Source: Nocardia sp. MH4
Lineage (GTDB): Bacteria; Actinomycetota; Actinomycetes; Mycobacteriales; Mycobacteriaceae
Direction of reading: 5' to 3'
DNA: 64,000 nt
Assembly (NCBI RefSeq): GCF_019266065.1
Contig: NZ_LPNR01000124.1
Span: forward strand, 76,580 to 140,579
Of the stretch, positions 48,520 through 56,930 are shown piece by piece. The translations under genes and the position numbers were made by a program. Position 1 is the first letter of the stretch. Each line of letters opens with the position of its first letter. A model generated the notes under the pieces. It saw only the letters and a program-made list of their open reading frames with translations. It did no database searches and was not told where the DNA came from.

Positions 48520-48690
48520 TTTATTCTCGGGGACCTCCGCCTGATCGATCCGCCTACGCACCTTCGCAGCGTGCGAGCCTGATCCGGCTCCGGATACCCC
48601 ACCGATTCCGAGCAACCGCCGGGTAACGTTGCGAGTGTCGGCACGCGCAGCGTGCACCACCCACCTTGCTGCTTCGAAAGGCTGCCCAGG

Positions 48691-49983
48691 ATGCCCCGGC
48701 AAACGCAGATCGGTTTGATGAGCCACGCGGAACTCGTGTCCGAGCACGAGTCCCAGACCGCGAATTACGCGACGCTCCAGACCGAGAAGCTCACCCTGGA
48801 TCTGACCCGAGGTAAGCCATCGCCGGAACAACTCGACCTATCCGCGTCGCTGCTCTCCCTCCCGGGCGACGGCGACTTCCGCGACGGGTCGGGTGTCGAC
48901 TGCCGCAACTACGGCGGCCTCAACGGTCTGCCCGAACTGCGTGCGATCTTCGGTGAACTGCTCGGCATCCCGGTCGAGCAACTGATCGCGGGCAACAACG
49001 CCAGCCTCGAGCTCATGCACGACAACATCGTCTTCGCGATGCTCTACGGCACCCCGGACTCCCCGCGCCGCTGGGCGTCGGAGGAGACGATCAAGTGGCT
49101 GTGCCCGGCCCCCGGCTACGACCGGCACTTCGCGATCACCGAGGCGCTCGGCATCGAGATGATCGCCGTCCCGATGAACAACGACGGCCCCGACACCAGG
49201 GCCATCGCGGCGCTGCTGGCCGACGACCCGCAGATCAAGGGCCTGTGGGCGGTGCCCAACTACGCCAACCCGACCGGCGCCGTCTTCTCCGAAGAGGTTG
49301 TCCGCGAGCTGGTTTCGATGAAGGCCGCCGCGCCGGACTTCCGGCTGTTCTGGGACAACGCCTACGCGGTGCACCCGCTCACCGACACCGCCGCGCCGGT
49401 GCTCGACGTCCTCGGCATGGCCGCGGCGGCGGGCAACCCGAACCGGCCGCTGGTCTTCGCCTCGACCTCCAAGATCACCTTCGCCGGCGCCGGCGTGAGC
49501 TTCTTCGGCGCGTCCAAGGCCAACCTCGACTGGTACCTGGCGCACGCGGCGAAGAAGAGCATCGGCCCGGACAAGCTCAACCAGCTGCGGCATCTGCGGT
49601 TCTTCACCGACGCCGAGGGCGTGCGCGAGCACATGCAGAAGCACCGCAGGCTGCTCGAGCCGAAGTTCGCGCTGGTGCGCCGCATCCTCGAAGACCGGCT
49701 CGGCGCGTCGAAGGTCGCGTCCTGGACCGAGCCCAAGGGCGGCTACTTCATCAGCCTCGACGTGCTCGACGGCACGGCCGCCCGGGTGATCGCGCTGGCC
49801 AAGGACGCGGGCATCGCCCTCACCGCCGCCGGTTCGGCGTTCCCGTACGGCAAAGACCCCGACGACAAGAACATCCGCATCGCCCCCTCCTTCCCGCAGT
49901 TGCCGGAACTGGAGAAGGCGATGGACGGGCTGGCGACCTGCGTGCTGCTCGCCGCCACAGAGAAGCTGCTCGAGGAGCACTGA
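48691..49983 (+). CDS. Class I aminotransferase, AspC/Rv3722c type (aspartate aminotransferase)
   Basis: A 430-residue PLP enzyme. Seen: 'LTLDLTRGKPSPEQLDLSAS' (residues 32-51), 'NYGGLNGLPELRAIFGELLG', 'AGNNASLELMHDNIVFAMLY', 'WAVPNYANPTGAVFSEEVVR', 'RLFWDNAYAVHPL', the lysine segment 'LVFASTSKITFAGAGVSFFG' and 'PKGGYFISLDVLDG'. This is the aminotransferase subgroup whose mycobacterial member (Rv3722c) was shown to be the main aspartate aminotransferase; a similar assignment is likely. Like the mycobacterial gene it lies in the dnaX neighbourhood. The ATG at 48691 follows AAAGG; another ATG is nine codons later. Confidence 0.87.
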   Translation: MPRQTQIGLMSHAELVSEHESQTANYATLQTEKLTLDLTRGKPSPEQLDLSASLLSLPGDGDFRDGSGVDCRNYGGLNGLPELRAIFGELLGIPVEQLIAGNNASLELMHDNIVFAMLYGTPDSPRRWASEETIKWLCPAPGYDRHFAITEALGIEMIAVPMNNDGPDTRAIAALLADDPQIKGLWAVPNYANPTGAVFSEEVVRELVSMKAAAPDFRLFWDNAYAVHPLTDTAAPVLDVLGMAAAAGNPNRPLVFASTSKITFAGAGVSFFGASKANLDWYLAHAAKKSIGPDKLNQLRHLRFFTDAEGVREHMQKHRRLLEPKFALVRRILEDRLGASKVASWTEPKGGYFISLDVLDGTAARVIALAKDAGIALTAAGSAFPYGKDPDDKNIRIAPSFPQLPELEKAMDGLATCVLLAATEKLLEEH

Positions 49984-49989
49984 GCGAGC

Positions 49990-50019
49990 GGGCCGGGCGC
50001 GCGGTGGCGCGCCCGGCCC
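49990..50019. terminator. Bidirectional hairpin terminator
   Basis: A perfect 13-bp GC-rich stem (49990-50002 with 50007-50019) with a GGTG loop, between the convergent aminotransferase and methyltransferase genes. Confidence 0.75.
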
Positions 50020-50023
50020 CGGC

Positions 50024-50830
50024 TCAGCTCGGCTTGTGCACCAGCACGCCGAACATCGTCACCGAGACGTGCACGTCACCGCGATCGGCGCCGGCCTGCA
50101 GGTCGGCGATCAGTCGCGCGTGCTCGTCCTCGGTGATCACCCCGCGCAGCACCGCCAGCCCGGCGATCCGGCTGACCAGCGCGCCGGCGCCGACGCTGCG
50201 GTCCTGCACCAGCGCGTGCGAGCCGATCTCGTCGACGACCAGCCCCGCACCGCTGAGCAGCCCGGCCAGCCTGCGCCCGGACAGCGGGTTGGTGGTCGAG
50301 GAGATCAGGGTGTCGATCACCGCGCCGACCACCCTCGGATCGCCCGGATGCACGATCGAGGTGGCCCAGTCGCTGTCGACGACCACCGCGCGGCCACCGG
50401 GCCGCAGGACCCGCGCGATCTCGGCCGCGGCCCGCGCGGGCGCGGTCAGGTGCTGGAACACGCGTTCGCAGAGCACCGCGTCGAAGCTCTCGTTGCCGAA
50501 CGGCAGGCCGTAGGCGTCGCCGGTGGCGAAGGTCGCCGTCGAGTCGCGCTCGGCGGCGCGGCGCTGGGCCGAGGCGAGCAGGTTCGGATCGGGTTCCACG
50601 CCGACGGCGGTGCCGGTCGGGCCGACGGCGTCGGCGAAGACGAACACCTCCGAGCCGGTGCCGGAGCCGATGTCGAGGGCGCGCTCGCCCGGTCGCAGGG
50701 CCAGCGCGGCGTGACTCCAGGCGCGTAGCCTGCGCATCCCGGGCTGGGTGACCTCCAGGTCGTGGGCGTCGATCAGTTGGTCCTGGCCCGCTTGATCGAA
50801 GCGGTCAGGGCGAGGGGTGTAGTCGGTCAT
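50024..50830 (-). CDS. SAM-dependent methyltransferase (class I)
   Basis: A 268-residue methyltransferase. Motif I 'ERALDIGSGTGSEVFVFADA' starts at about residue 49, followed by 'AVGVEPDPNLLASAQRRAAE' (motif II acidic end), 'FATGDAYGLPFGNESFDAVL' (post I to motif IV) and 'IARVLRPGGRAVVVDSDWAT' (motif VI). It is of the ubiquinone/menaquinone or arsenite-methyltransferase-like subgroup by general form; the substrate is unknown. ATG at 50830, divergent from the HhH-GPD gene with about 80 bp between. Confidence 0.88.
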   Translation of the reverse strand: MTDYTPRPDRFDQAGQDQLIDAHDLEVTQPGMRRLRAWSHAALALRPGERALDIGSGTGSEVFVFADAVGPTGTAVGVEPDPNLLASAQRRAAERDSTATFATGDAYGLPFGNESFDAVLCERVFQHLTAPARAAAEIARVLRPGGRAVVVDSDWATSIVHPGDPRVVGAVIDTLISSTTNPLSGRRLAGLLSGAGLVVDEIGSHALVQDRSVGAGALVSRIAGLAVLRGVITEDEHARLIADLQAGADRGDVHVSVTMFGVLVHKPS

Positions 50831-50909
50831 ACTTACCGCCATCGTGGAAGCTGCAGTCCTCGGGAGCATGGACCCAGAGGCTACTAGTGAAATGTGTCAC
50901 GATGAATGT

Positions 50910-51488
50910 ATGACTCGAACGCTGTGTCTCGCGCAGGAGGCCGAAGCCGACGAACTCCTCAGCACCGATGATTTCGCGTTGCTGCTCGGCATGCTGCTGG
51001 ATCAGCAGTATCCGATGGAACACGCGTTTCGCGGGCCACGCAAAATCGCCGACCGGATGGGTGGATTCGATCTGCGCCGGATCGCCGAGGCCGATCCGGC
51101 CGAATTCGAGGAACTCGCCGCCACGCCACCGGCCATCCATCGCTACGGCCGCTCCATGGCCCGCCGGGCCCAGGCGTTGGCCCAGTACGTCATCGAGCAC
51201 TACGACGGCGTGCCCGCCAACCTCTGGACCAGCGGCGACCCCGACGGCAAGGAAGTGCTGCGCAGGCTGCAGGACCTGCCCGGGTTCGGCGCGCAGAAGG
51301 CCAAGATCTTCCTGGCACTGCTCGGCAAGCAACGTGACGTACATCCCACCGGCTGGCGAAAGGCCGCGGGGTCCTACGGCGACGAGGGTTCGCGCCGCTC
51401 GGTCGCCGATGTGGTCGACGCCGAAACTCTCGCCGAAGTAAGGGAATTCAAGAAGCAGGCGAAGGCCGCCGCGAAATCCGCCGGGTGA
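50910..51488 (+). CDS. HhH-GPD-type base excision DNA repair protein
   Basis: A 192-residue protein of the actinomycete 'HhH-GPD-type base excision DNA repair' family. The helix-hairpin-helix is seen at 'LRRLQDLPGFGAQKAKIFLA' (about residues 115-134); the N-terminal part is 'DDFALLLGMLLDQQYPMEHA' with the glycosylase-fold Gln, as in AlkA/MutY relatives, and the end is 'LAEVREFKKQAKAAAKSAG'. The usual catalytic Asp after the hairpin is not evident: the position is occupied by 'GKQRDVHPTGW', where Asp may serve. A DNA glycosylase-like role is likely, the lesion is unknown. ATG at 50910. Confidence 0.87.
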   Translation: MTRTLCLAQEAEADELLSTDDFALLLGMLLDQQYPMEHAFRGPRKIADRMGGFDLRRIAEADPAEFEELAATPPAIHRYGRSMARRAQALAQYVIEHYDGVPANLWTSGDPDGKEVLRRLQDLPGFGAQKAKIFLALLGKQRDVHPTGWRKAAGSYGDEGSRRSVADVVDAETLAEVREFKKQAKAAAKSAG

Positions 51489-51593
51489 ATTCTCGGTTAC
51501 GATCTGCCTGCTTTTTTCCCTCGTCATCGGTGGTGATCTGCTCGAAGCTGGCTTCTCGAACAGCTCAACGACTGATGAGGGATTGGCAGTTTT

Positions 51594-52310
51594 ATGAAGA
51601 TGAGGAAGCTCGCCGTGGTTGCGGCGCTCGTGACCATGGCAACCGGTGTTGCTGCGGGCACCTCCAACGCGGCTCCGGCGCCGGTCGAAGAGGCCGCACC
51701 GATCAACTACTCCGCCGAGGTCGTCGAGGACTCGAAGGCTGTCATCACCACCGATGCGGGCTCGCTCGTCGTCGAGGACGGTGCCTTCAAGGTCAAGGCC
51801 GCCAACGGCACGACCGTCGCCGGCACCCCGCTGACCTTCCGCCTCGACGAGTTCGAGCTGCCCATCGCGGCCGAGATCTCGGGCAACAAGGCCACCCTGA
51901 CCCCGGTCTACGACGCCGCCAAGGCCGTCTACAAGCCCGTCGCCCTGCCGTTCGAGAACCAGGCCCCCTGGAAGAACGAGTACGAGCGTGAGCAGGCCGC
52001 CTGGTCGCGTCTGACCTCCACCATCTCCATGGGCGCCACCATCGGCACCCTGGTCGGCGGCCTCGGCGGCGCGGCGGTGGGCTGCATCGCCGGTGCCGGT
52101 GCCGGCCTCGTCGCGACCGGTGTCCTGCTGGCCCTCTTCGGCGCCGGTCCCATCGCGGGTTGCGTCGTCGGCGCCACCACCATCGGCGCGCTCGGTGTGA
52201 TCGCCGGCCAGATCTTCGTGACCGCCCCGGTCGCGATCGGTGCCGCGATCCAGTACTTCATCACCATCACCCAGCCGGTCCCCACCCCGGCTCCCTCGCC
52301 GGCCAAGTAG
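51594..52310 (+). CDS. Secreted protein of unknown function with hydrophobic C-terminal half
   Basis: A 238-residue exported protein. The signal peptide 'MKMRKLAVVAALVTMATGVA' plus 'AGTSNAAPAP' predicts cleavage after about residue 27. Residues 30-130 form a soluble region with 'AEVVEDSKAVITTDAGSLVV' and 'LTFRLDEFELPIAAEISGNK'. Residues 145-220 are a Gly/Ala-rich hydrophobic stretch (GATIGTLVGGLGGAAVGCIA and following) with two Cys. Proteins of this plan are abundant in Nocardia and named only as hypothetical. The strong expression signature (high bias codons) and the strong terminator that follows suggest a well-expressed product. Confidence 0.75.
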   Translation: MKMRKLAVVAALVTMATGVAAGTSNAAPAPVEEAAPINYSAEVVEDSKAVITTDAGSLVVEDGAFKVKAANGTTVAGTPLTFRLDEFELPIAAEISGNKATLTPVYDAAKAVYKPVALPFENQAPWKNEYEREQAAWSRLTSTISMGATIGTLVGGLGGAAVGCIAGAGAGLVATGVLLALFGAGPIAGCVVGATTIGALGVIAGQIFVTAPVAIGAAIQYFITITQPVPTPAPSPAK

Positions 52311-52323
52311 TCACCCGGCTCGG

Positions 52324-52360
52324 CGAACCCCTCCGGAAGCTCGTTTTCCGGAGGGGTTCG
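52324..52360 (+). terminator. Hairpin terminator
   Basis: A perfect 15-bp stem (52324-52338 with 52346-52360) with a 7-nt loop, just after the secreted protein gene. A further self-complementary 14-mer follows at 52364-52377. Confidence 0.82.
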
Positions 52361-52683
52361 TCGTCTCCCCGGGGAGACCTCGATCGCCATTGCGCGCCCC
52401 ACCCGACGCTCTGAGCTGCGAAAACGTTGTGCGGCGCGACACAATCCGCCGGTTCGGGTTGGACGGGCCAGGATTCGGTGTTAGCTTGATTGTTATGTCC
52501 GGCAACCATCTCCTCGCCAAGCGGGTCACCTACGTGACCGCCGCTATCGGCTTGCGGTTGCCGTTGACGCGTGAACTTTGTCGTTCCTGATGCTGCAGCT
52601 GAGCCTTCTGCGGCTCGCGAGCTGCCACGCCCTACGTGTCGGCAATTCCGTTGGGACAACGGGATTTCAGCAAGGAACTTCAT
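52361..52683. promoter_or_regulatory. Upstream region of the ROK regulator with an inverted repeat
   Basis: This 323-bp gap has no supported gene. CCGTTGGGACAACGG (52648-52662) is a 6-3-6 inverted repeat 22 bp before the ROK start, overlapping where the ribosome and promoter region end; an operator for self-regulation is possible. Confidence 0.4.
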
Positions 52684-53964
52684 ATGTCTACTCCCATCAT
52701 CGATCGTCCCGCCGCTCGGACGGGCGCCGGTCGCTCTCGGGTATCCCGTCCCGTCGTCGCCCCCGAACTGCGCCGTAGCGACAACCCCGCCGCCGCTGTC
52801 CTGCGGACCGCCGCCTCCGGACCGGTCTCACGCGACAACGCCGCGCGGGCAACGGGTCTGAGCATCGCCACGGTGAACCGGCAAGTGGCCTCGCTGCTTT
52901 CGGCCGGTCTGTTGCGCGAGCGGCCCGATCTGACCGCTGCCGGCGCGGTCGGCAGGCCCCGCGTGCCGTTCGAGATCGACCACGACGCCTACCTGACCCT
53001 GGGCATCCACATCGGCGCCGCCGCGACCAAGATCGTCGCCGCCGATCTGCGCGGCCGGATCCTGGGCGGCCTCGCCATCGCGACCCCGCAGACCGGTCAG
53101 GAATTCGCGGTCACCACGGTCGCGCGCAGCGCCAAGGCGTTCCTGCAGCGGTGGCACCGGCGCACCCCGCTGTGGGCGGGCGTCGCCATCGGCGGCCGGG
53201 TGGACCCGCATACCGGCGTGGTCGACCACCCCAAGCTGGAATGGAAGGGCGCCCCGATCGGGCAGGTCCTCGGCGACGTGCTGGAGCTGCCGGTCTCGGT
53301 CGCGCCGCACGTGGAGGCCATGGCCGCGTCGGAACTGCTGCTGCCGACCTTCGACGCGCGCAGGCCCGAGCCCGACACCGAACTGCCCGCCGCCCAGAAC
53401 GGCAGCAGCCTCTACTTCTACGTCCGTGAGACCGCGGGCATCGCCGTCACCCTCGACGGTCGCGTGCACACCCCGAACAACGGTCCCGGTTCCATCGCGC
53501 ACCTGCCCACCGGCTCGGACGTGCAGTGCACCTGCGGCCGTCGCGGCTGCTTGGAAGTGACCGTCGGCGATCGCGCGCTGCAGGCCAGGGCCGTCGGCCG
53601 CGGCATCATCCCGGCGCACAACGGCACCGCGGGCACCACCATCGCCGACCTCTACCGGGCCGCGGAGTCCGGCTCCGAGGGCGCGCGGGAACTGCTCGCC
53701 GAGCGGGCCACGATGCTCGGGCAGACCGTCGCGCTGGTGCGCGACATGCTCAACCCCGACCGCGTCGTCCTCGGCGGCCAGGCGTTCACCGGCTATCGCC
53801 CCGCGCTGCCGCACGTGGCCAGGGCGTTCACCCAGAGCACCCAGCTCCCGCCCACCGACATCCGGATCAGCGGATTCGGCGGCAAGGTGCAGGAATTCGC
53901 CGCCGTGGTCACCTCGCTCAGCGCGCTCTACGCCGACCCGCTGGCGGCCATCCGCCGGATCTGA
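52684..53964 (+). CDS. ROK-family transcriptional regulator
   Basis: A 426-residue regulator from ATG 52684, 8 nt after AAGGA. A winged HTH occupies about residues 30-85: 'RRSDNPAAAVLRTAASGPVS', 'RDNAARATGLSIATVNRQVA' and 'SLLSAGLLRERPDL'. The ROK sugar-kinase-like domain follows: 'LTLGIHIGAAATKIVAADLR', 'WAGVAIGGRVDPHTGVV', a His in the metal site region, and the zinc-binding 'CTCGRRGCLEVTVGDRALQA' at about residues 280-299. ATP/sugar-kinase residues are not all kept, so it is probably a regulator. Resembles mycobacterial Rv0485. Ligand unknown. Confidence 0.9.
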   Translation: MSTPIIDRPAARTGAGRSRVSRPVVAPELRRSDNPAAAVLRTAASGPVSRDNAARATGLSIATVNRQVASLLSAGLLRERPDLTAAGAVGRPRVPFEIDHDAYLTLGIHIGAAATKIVAADLRGRILGGLAIATPQTGQEFAVTTVARSAKAFLQRWHRRTPLWAGVAIGGRVDPHTGVVDHPKLEWKGAPIGQVLGDVLELPVSVAPHVEAMAASELLLPTFDARRPEPDTELPAAQNGSSLYFYVRETAGIAVTLDGRVHTPNNGPGSIAHLPTGSDVQCTCGRRGCLEVTVGDRALQARAVGRGIIPAHNGTAGTTIADLYRAAESGSEGARELLAERATMLGQTVALVRDMLNPDRVVLGGQAFTGYRPALPHVARAFTQSTQLPPTDIRISGFGGKVQEFAAVVTSLSALYADPLAAIRRI

Positions 53965-53984
53965 GCGGCGCCCCGGACAGGCCG

Positions 53985-54015
53985 ACGGCCGCTTCGGCAC
54001 TACCGAAGCGGCCGT
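53985..54015. terminator. Bidirectional hairpin terminator
   Basis: A perfect 13-bp stem (53985-53997 with 54003-54015) with a 5-nt loop, extended by a further GCCGA/TCGGC after a one-base mismatch. It separates the convergent ROK and DUF2207 genes. Confidence 0.8.
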
Positions 54016-54025
54016 TCGGCATTCG

Positions 54026-55651
54026 TCAGCGGGGGTTGAACGCGCCTTCCAATGCGGTGATGAAGTATGGGAACTGCGCGGCGAAGCGGTGCAGGTTCCG
54101 GTCCCGGTCGTAGCCAGCGAACCAGTAGAGGCCGGGCTGGGAATCGGCCGACGGATCCATGTCGCGGAAGGCGCGGATCCAGTTGTCGGCCCGGCCGCTG
54201 ATCACCGTGTACGGCAGCGCGCGCGAGAACACCGTCTCCTGATCGATCGGCGGGATCTGTTCGCGAGCAACGGTATCCAGACCGCGCTGCATGGCGCGCA
54301 CCCGGCCCGCGACGGTGTCGCCGAGGGTGGTCCTGGTCGGCAGGTAGTTCGGCAGCAGGACCGCGGCCACACCGGCCAGCGCGATCGCGACGCCGACCAG
54401 CGCGTGACCGGCGGTCAGCGCGAGCACTACGGTGGCGATCACGCCGAGGACGATCAGCGCGCCGCCGAGCCAGCGGGGCAGCGCGCGCTGCTTCGGGTCG
54501 GCGAAGGCGCCGGTGGCGACCGCGTCGGCGCGCATGGCGGCACGGACCGGGTCGAGCTGCATCCGGCCCGGCGCGCGGAGCTCACGCACGGCGACGGTGT
54601 CGGTGCCCTCGGGCAGCAGCATGTCGTAGACGGTGCGCTCGTAGTCGCGCAGCTGGTCGTCGGGGGCGTTGACCCGGCTGATGCGCCAGTCGTCCTCGCC
54701 GCGCGCGTTCACCGGAGTGATCCAGATGTAGCGCCGGACCGCGAGATCGACCACGGTGGCGGCGATGTCGACCGGATCGACGTGCTCGTCGAGCAGCAGA
54801 CCGGCCTCGCCGGGCAGCACGCCGTCGGGGGAGACGAAGTCCACCCGGCCGCCCTGCTGGACGATCGGCTGGAAGGTGTCGCTGCCCGCCAGCGCGGCCG
54901 CGGCGCGCTTCCTGGCGGTCAGGACGTAGGCGACCATCGCCGCCAGCGCCAGCAGCAGCGCGCCGAACGCGGCGAGGACCGGGGTGGTGAAGGCGAAGAA
55001 GTTCTCCGAGTCGCCGCCGCGCACATCGGCGTTGGCGGGCACGGTGCCGGGCGGCAGCTGCAGGGTGAGGTCGATCGCATCGCCCTTACGCAGATCGCGC
55101 TGGCTCAGGTACAGCACGCCGTCGGGTTCGGTGTGCACATCGGCGCACGGCTTGGGATTGCCCGCCGGGCCGAGTTTGCAGTCGACGATGCCCATTTGAT
55201 AGCTGGGGCTGATCACCGAGACGTCGAGCGCGGCGATGTCGGCGTTCATCACGCCGAGCCAGTGGAACACCTGGGTGCCCGGTGCGTCGGAGACGGTGTT
55301 GTGCAGCGAGTAGGTGAACTTGGATTCACCAGGCTTCGACTCGACGACGAACTGGTCGTCGACCGTGGTCGCGGTGCCTGCGCCGCTCGCGGTGACGTCG
55401 GTGACTTTGAAGATCCGCTCGACATCGTCGCCGACCTTCAGGCGCAGTGGCAGTGACATCGTGAAGTTTCCATCGGCGGGCACCCCGACGGTCTCGGTGA
55501 CCTGGAGCACGCCGTCCTCGGTCAGTGTGAGATCGGCGGTGATCGTGACGCCGGCCGGCGCGGGCTCCGTGTGGGCTACCGGCGCGGCCGCGAGCAATCC
55601 CGCCGAAGCGAGCAGCAGCGCGCCTGCGGCGCCCCCCCGAAAAGTCAGCAT
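54026..55651 (-). CDS. DUF2207-family membrane protein
   Basis: A 541-residue exported and membrane-anchored protein. Signal peptide: 'MLTFRGGAAGALLLASAGLL' then AAAPVAH. The outer beta-rich DUF2207 domain (about 35-210) contains 'ITADLTLTEDGVLQVTETVG' and 'LSQRDLRKGDAIDLTLQLPP'. A helix at about 222-245 (LAAFGALLLALAAMVAYVLT) precedes a cytoplasmic winged-helix-like region ('DPVDIAATVVDLAVRRYIWI', about 290-310). Two more helices follow at about 400-440, and the end is 'YWFAGYDRDRNLHRFAAQFP'. DUF2207 proteins are widespread in actinomycetes without a proven function. ATG at 55651. Confidence 0.87.
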   Translation of the reverse strand: MLTFRGGAAGALLLASAGLLAAAPVAHTEPAPAGVTITADLTLTEDGVLQVTETVGVPADGNFTMSLPLRLKVGDDVERIFKVTDVTASGAGTATTVDDQFVVESKPGESKFTYSLHNTVSDAPGTQVFHWLGVMNADIAALDVSVISPSYQMGIVDCKLGPAGNPKPCADVHTEPDGVLYLSQRDLRKGDAIDLTLQLPPGTVPANADVRGGDSENFFAFTTPVLAAFGALLLALAAMVAYVLTARKRAAAALAGSDTFQPIVQQGGRVDFVSPDGVLPGEAGLLLDEHVDPVDIAATVVDLAVRRYIWITPVNARGEDDWRISRVNAPDDQLRDYERTVYDMLLPEGTDTVAVRELRAPGRMQLDPVRAAMRADAVATGAFADPKQRALPRWLGGALIVLGVIATVVLALTAGHALVGVAIALAGVAAVLLPNYLPTRTTLGDTVAGRVRAMQRGLDTVAREQIPPIDQETVFSRALPYTVISGRADNWIRAFRDMDPSADSQPGLYWFAGYDRDRNLHRFAAQFPYFITALEGAFNPR

Positions 55652-55728
55652 GGCTGCTTACTCTAGACAGCTTGCTATTCTGCGTCAGCGGCTGTCGGCG
55701 ACTCACGAGACGAGGGGGTACGGGGGAC

Positions 55729-56841
55729 GTGACCCAACCACCGTACGGTTATGGCCCGGTCGGTCCAGGTGGACGACCGGTTCCGCCGCCCCCTGGCTAT
55801 GGACCGCCCCCGGGATATCGACCGCAACCAGGCTATGGTCCACCTGGTTATCAACAGCCGCAAGGTTATCCACAGGGTTACGGGCCCAGGCAAGGCTACG
55901 GCCCGCCCTCGGGATACCGGCCACCGCCGATGCCCTATGGTCCGCCCGGCAGGCCCACCCCGCCGCCGCGCAAACGCCGCGGCGGTCTGACCTCGCTGTT
56001 CCTGGTGATCGTCTTCCTCGTGGTCGGCGGCCTGGTGAAGTTCGCCGTCAGCACCGGCATCGACGCAGGCATCGGCGCGATCGGCCCGAAGCCGAGCACC
56101 ACCTACACCCCGCAGCCCGGCACCGCACCGGCAGCCACCGGCGACAACCCGCTGCTCACCGACTCCGACGGCACCCTGGTGCCCGCGTCCTGCGACTACG
56201 CGCCATGGAGCACCCAGGTCGAGAAGGCGCGTGCCTTCTTCGAATCGGCCGCGACCTGCCTGGAGGCGGCCTGGAAGCCGTTGCTGGCGGCCAACAACCT
56301 GCCGTTCGAGTCGCCGACGCTGAGCGTCACCGCGACCACCGCGGGCATCACCACGCCGTGCACCGGCTCGACGAGCAACTTCGCCGCCTTCTACTGCGCG
56401 GCGAACAAGACCATCTACATGCCGATCAGCCAGCTGCAGACCGATCAGTTCCGCGACAACTGGGTCGTCTACCTGTCGGTGTTCGCGCACGAGTACGGCC
56501 ACCACGTGCAGGCCCAGTCGGGCATCCTGCGCAAGGCCAACTCCGAACGCGTCGACGCGGGCGCCCGCTCGCCCAAGGGCCTCGAGCTCTCGCGGCGGGT
56601 CGAATTGCAGGCCAACTGCTTCGACGGCATGTTCATCGCGTCGTCGAAGGGCGGCGGCTCGCTGAGCGCCGCGCAGGTCACCGTCGCCACCAAGGACTCC
56701 TACGGCCGCGGCGACGGACCGGGCGACATGCGCGATCACGGCACCTCCGAGCACGGTGGGCAGTGGTTCGAGGCCGGGCTGCAGCGCAACCTGACCGCCC
56801 AGTGCAACACCTTCACCGCCGCGGCGAGCGAAGTGAGCTAG
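55729..56841 (+). CDS. Membrane-anchored neutral zinc metallopeptidase (copy 1)
   Basis: A 370-residue protein from GTG 55729. The first 80 residues are Pro/Gly/Tyr-rich. One helix follows at about 88-108 (LTSLFLVIVFLVVGGLVKFA). The peptidase domain carries the zincin motif HEYGHH in 'VFAHEYGHHVQAQSGILRKA' (about residue 255), preceded by the Cys-containing 'YCAANKTIYMPISQLQTDQF' and followed by 'RRVELQANCFDGMFIASSKG' with the third ligand Glu. It is of the YpfJ/'putative neutral zinc metallopeptidase' family. Substrate unknown; probably outside the membrane, given four or more Cys residues. Tandem with a paralog 90 bp away. Confidence 0.88.
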   Translation: MTQPPYGYGPVGPGGRPVPPPPGYGPPPGYRPQPGYGPPGYQQPQGYPQGYGPRQGYGPPSGYRPPPMPYGPPGRPTPPPRKRRGGLTSLFLVIVFLVVGGLVKFAVSTGIDAGIGAIGPKPSTTYTPQPGTAPAATGDNPLLTDSDGTLVPASCDYAPWSTQVEKARAFFESAATCLEAAWKPLLAANNLPFESPTLSVTATTAGITTPCTGSTSNFAAFYCAANKTIYMPISQLQTDQFRDNWVVYLSVFAHEYGHHVQAQSGILRKANSERVDAGARSPKGLELSRRVELQANCFDGMFIASSKGGGSLSAAQVTVATKDSYGRGDGPGDMRDHGTSEHGGQWFEAGLQRNLTAQCNTFTAAASEVS

Positions 56842-56930
56842 CGGTTTCCATCTTTCCGCGATTTCCGGCCGGACTCGGGCGAGATCAGTTGCCAGTTGCC
56901 GAACCTCGATGAACTGCTGGAGTGAGTGAC